Assembly (NCBI GenBank): GCA_001917895.1
Contig: MNEW01000011.1
Location: 1,751 to 9,353 of the forward strand
Length of the DNA: 7,603 nucleotides
Source of the DNA: Actinobacteria bacterium 13_1_40CM_66_12
GTDB lineage: Bacteria > Chloroflexota > Dormibacteria > Dormibacterales > Dormibacteraceae
Direction: 5' to 3'
Numbering within the stretch: position 1 is the first letter of the stretch; each line of letters starts with the position of its first letter. Below are positions 6,709-7,603 of the stretch, one piece after another. A program made the translations under genes and the position numbers. The notes under the pieces were generated by a model that saw only the letters and a list, made by a program, of their open reading frames with translations, was not told the origin of the DNA and searched no databases.

Positions 6709-7158
6709 GTGCGGGTGATGTTGACAAAGGATGTCGCCAACGTTGGCAAGGCCGGCGACGTGAAGGAGGTCACCGACGGTTACGGCCGCAACTTCCTCCT
6801 TCCTCGCAAACTGGCGGTGCCGGCTCACAAGGGAGTCGAGGCCGAGGCGAACCGGCTGCGCGATGCGGCCGTCAAGCGCGAGACGAAGGATCGCGTTGAG
6901 GCGCAGGCGCTGGCCGACGAGATCGACAACAAGACCGTCGTTGTGCGCCTCAAGGTCGGCGCTGAGGACAAGGCGTTTGGATCGATCACGAACGTTGACA
7001 TCGCCACGGCACTCAAGGCCCAGCATCGCGTCGAGATCGACCGGCACAAGATCGACATGAAGGAGCCCATCAAGACGTTGGGCGAGCACCAGGTGTCGCT
7101 GAAGCTCCACCGCGACGTGGCCGCCCACGTCAATGTGATCGTCACCCAGGACCGGTAA
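6709..7158 (+). CDS. rplI: 50S ribosomal protein bL9
   Basis: bL9 binds 23S rRNA near the base of the L1 stalk and extends away from the large subunit; it helps reading-frame maintenance. The 149 residues equal the usual length. The N-terminal rRNA-binding domain carries the signature GKAGDVKEVTDGYGRNFLLP (13-32), then comes the long connecting helix (about 41-74, rich in Glu, Ala, Lys and Arg), then the C-terminal domain with GSITNVDIATAL (91-102) and LGEHQVSLKLH (124-134). The GTG at 6709 places MRVMLTKDV exactly where the family's MKVILL-like start falls, and GGAGGG stands 10 nt upstream; the ATG at 6718 would remove the first strand. In many bacteria rplI follows rpsF-ssb-rpsR; here it follows a DUF1232 gene instead. 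dnaB starts 10 nt after its stop. Confidence 0.98.
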   Translation: MRVMLTKDVANVGKAGDVKEVTDGYGRNFLLPRKLAVPAHKGVEAEANRLRDAAVKRETKDRVEAQALADEIDNKTVVVRLKVGAEDKAFGSITNVDIATALKAQHRVEIDRHKIDMKEPIKTLGEHQVSLKLHRDVAAHVNVIVTQDR

Positions 7159-7168
7159 GCGTTCGACG

Positions 7169-7603
7169 ATGGCGACGATCGCGCTGACACCCGGGAGGGT
7201 GCCACCCCACGACCTCGACGCCGAGGTTTCGGTGCTCGGCTCGATCCTCCTTGATCCGCTCTCGATCGCCAAGGTGCTGCAGTTCCTGCACCCCGAGGAC
7301 TTCTATCGCGAGAACAACGGCCAGGTGTACCGAGCGGCTTTGGATCTATTTGCGGCGGGAGAACCGATCGACAACGTCACCCTGGCGGCACAGCTGCAGA
7401 CGTTGGGGATGCTCGACCGCATCGGCGGGCGCGCCGCGCTGGCGTCGATGCAGAGTGCGGTCCCGACTTCGGCCAACATCGAGTACTACGGCCGGATCAT
7501 CAAGGAGAAGGCGTACAAGCGGCGGCTGATCTCCGCGGGCGCGAACATCGCGGGCTTCGGCTACGACGACGGGGTGGAGGCGGAGGAGGCGATCAACCAG
7601 GCA
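7169..7603 (+). CDS. dnaB: Replicative DNA helicase DnaB, N-terminal part (cut by window end)
   Basis: DnaB is the hexameric ring helicase that unwinds DNA ahead of the replisome and recruits primase. The window holds the first 145 codons; the frame is still open at the last base. The segment RVPPHDLDAEVSVLGSILLD (10-29) matches the conserved DnaB opening, followed by EDFYRENNGQVYRAALDL (43-60), the helical N-terminal domain up to about 105, and the start of the linker at EYYGRIIKEKAYKRRLI (105-121). The RecA-like ATPase domain with Walker motifs lies beyond the window, so its integrity, or any intein there, cannot be judged. ATG 7169 is used because it gives a normal short leader before RVPP. 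No strong Shine-Dalgarno is visible in the 10-nt gap after rplI, so coupling to rplI translation is likely. Confidence 0.96.
   Translation, partial: MATIALTPGRVPPHDLDAEVSVLGSILLDPLSIAKVLQFLHPEDFYRENNGQVYRAALDLFAAGEPIDNVTLAAQLQTLGMLDRIGGRAALASMQSAVPTSANIEYYGRIIKEKAYKRRLISAGANIAGFGYDDGVEAEEAINQA

Noticed and set aside
6232..7272. A 346-codon minus-strand frame antisense to DUF1232, rplI and dnaB.
   Set aside because: It is opposite three well-recognised genes and its product has no recognisable domain.
1..7603. tRNA genes, CRISPR arrays, insertion sequences and attachment sites.
   Set aside because: No cloverleaf with a T-loop, no spaced direct repeats, no transposase frames and no flanking terminal repeats were seen.

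Overview
The window is GC-rich (about two thirds by eye) bacterial chromosome, densely packed on both strands. Start codons are often GTG and several genes lack a clear Shine-Dalgarno. Class II fructose bisphosphatase (GlpX), a GT87-type membrane glycosyltransferase, a GPH/SLC45-like MFS carrier and rplI-dnaB fit an actinobacterial or related high-GC terrestrial lineage (for example Dormibacterota/Chloroflexota-like). This placement is inference; no rRNA or tRNA is present to anchor it. I see no transposase, phage gene, CRISPR array or toxin-antitoxin pair.

Layout. (1) About 1-1800, plus strand: glpX followed without a gap by an unrecognised alanine-rich protein containing two diverged copies of one helical unit. 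(2) 1804-3444, minus strand: a fatty-acyl-CoA synthetase whose stop codon lies 3 bp from that of the convergent unknown gene. (3) 3445-3635 and just beyond: a divergent control region with a TTGACA box, an alternative upstream start for the synthetase, and a terminator-like hairpin lying inside the longest possible reading frame of the next gene. (4) 3636-5027, plus strand: a GT87 (DUF2029) polytopic glycosyltransferase. (5) 4946-6217, minus strand: a 12-helix MFS transporter that overlaps the GT87 gene tail to tail by 82 bp. (6) 6218-6282: a 65-bp divergent spacer with an imperfect palindrome over a possible -10 element. (7) 6283-7603, plus strand: a DUF1232 (YkvA-like) membrane protein, rplI and the 5' part of dnaB, likely one operon.

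The genes do not form one obvious pathway. glpX is gluconeogenic, the acyl-CoA synthetase activates fatty acids (whose acetyl-CoA can feed gluconeogenesis when combined with a glyoxylate-type route), the GT87 enzyme probably uses polyprenyl-phosphate sugars for envelope glycans, and rplI-dnaB are housekeeping. I found no convincing new defence or mobile system. The points most worth a second look are the duplicated-domain protein with a probable non-canonical start, the putative attenuator before the GT87 gene, the long convergent overlap, and the DUF1232-rplI-dnaB arrangement.
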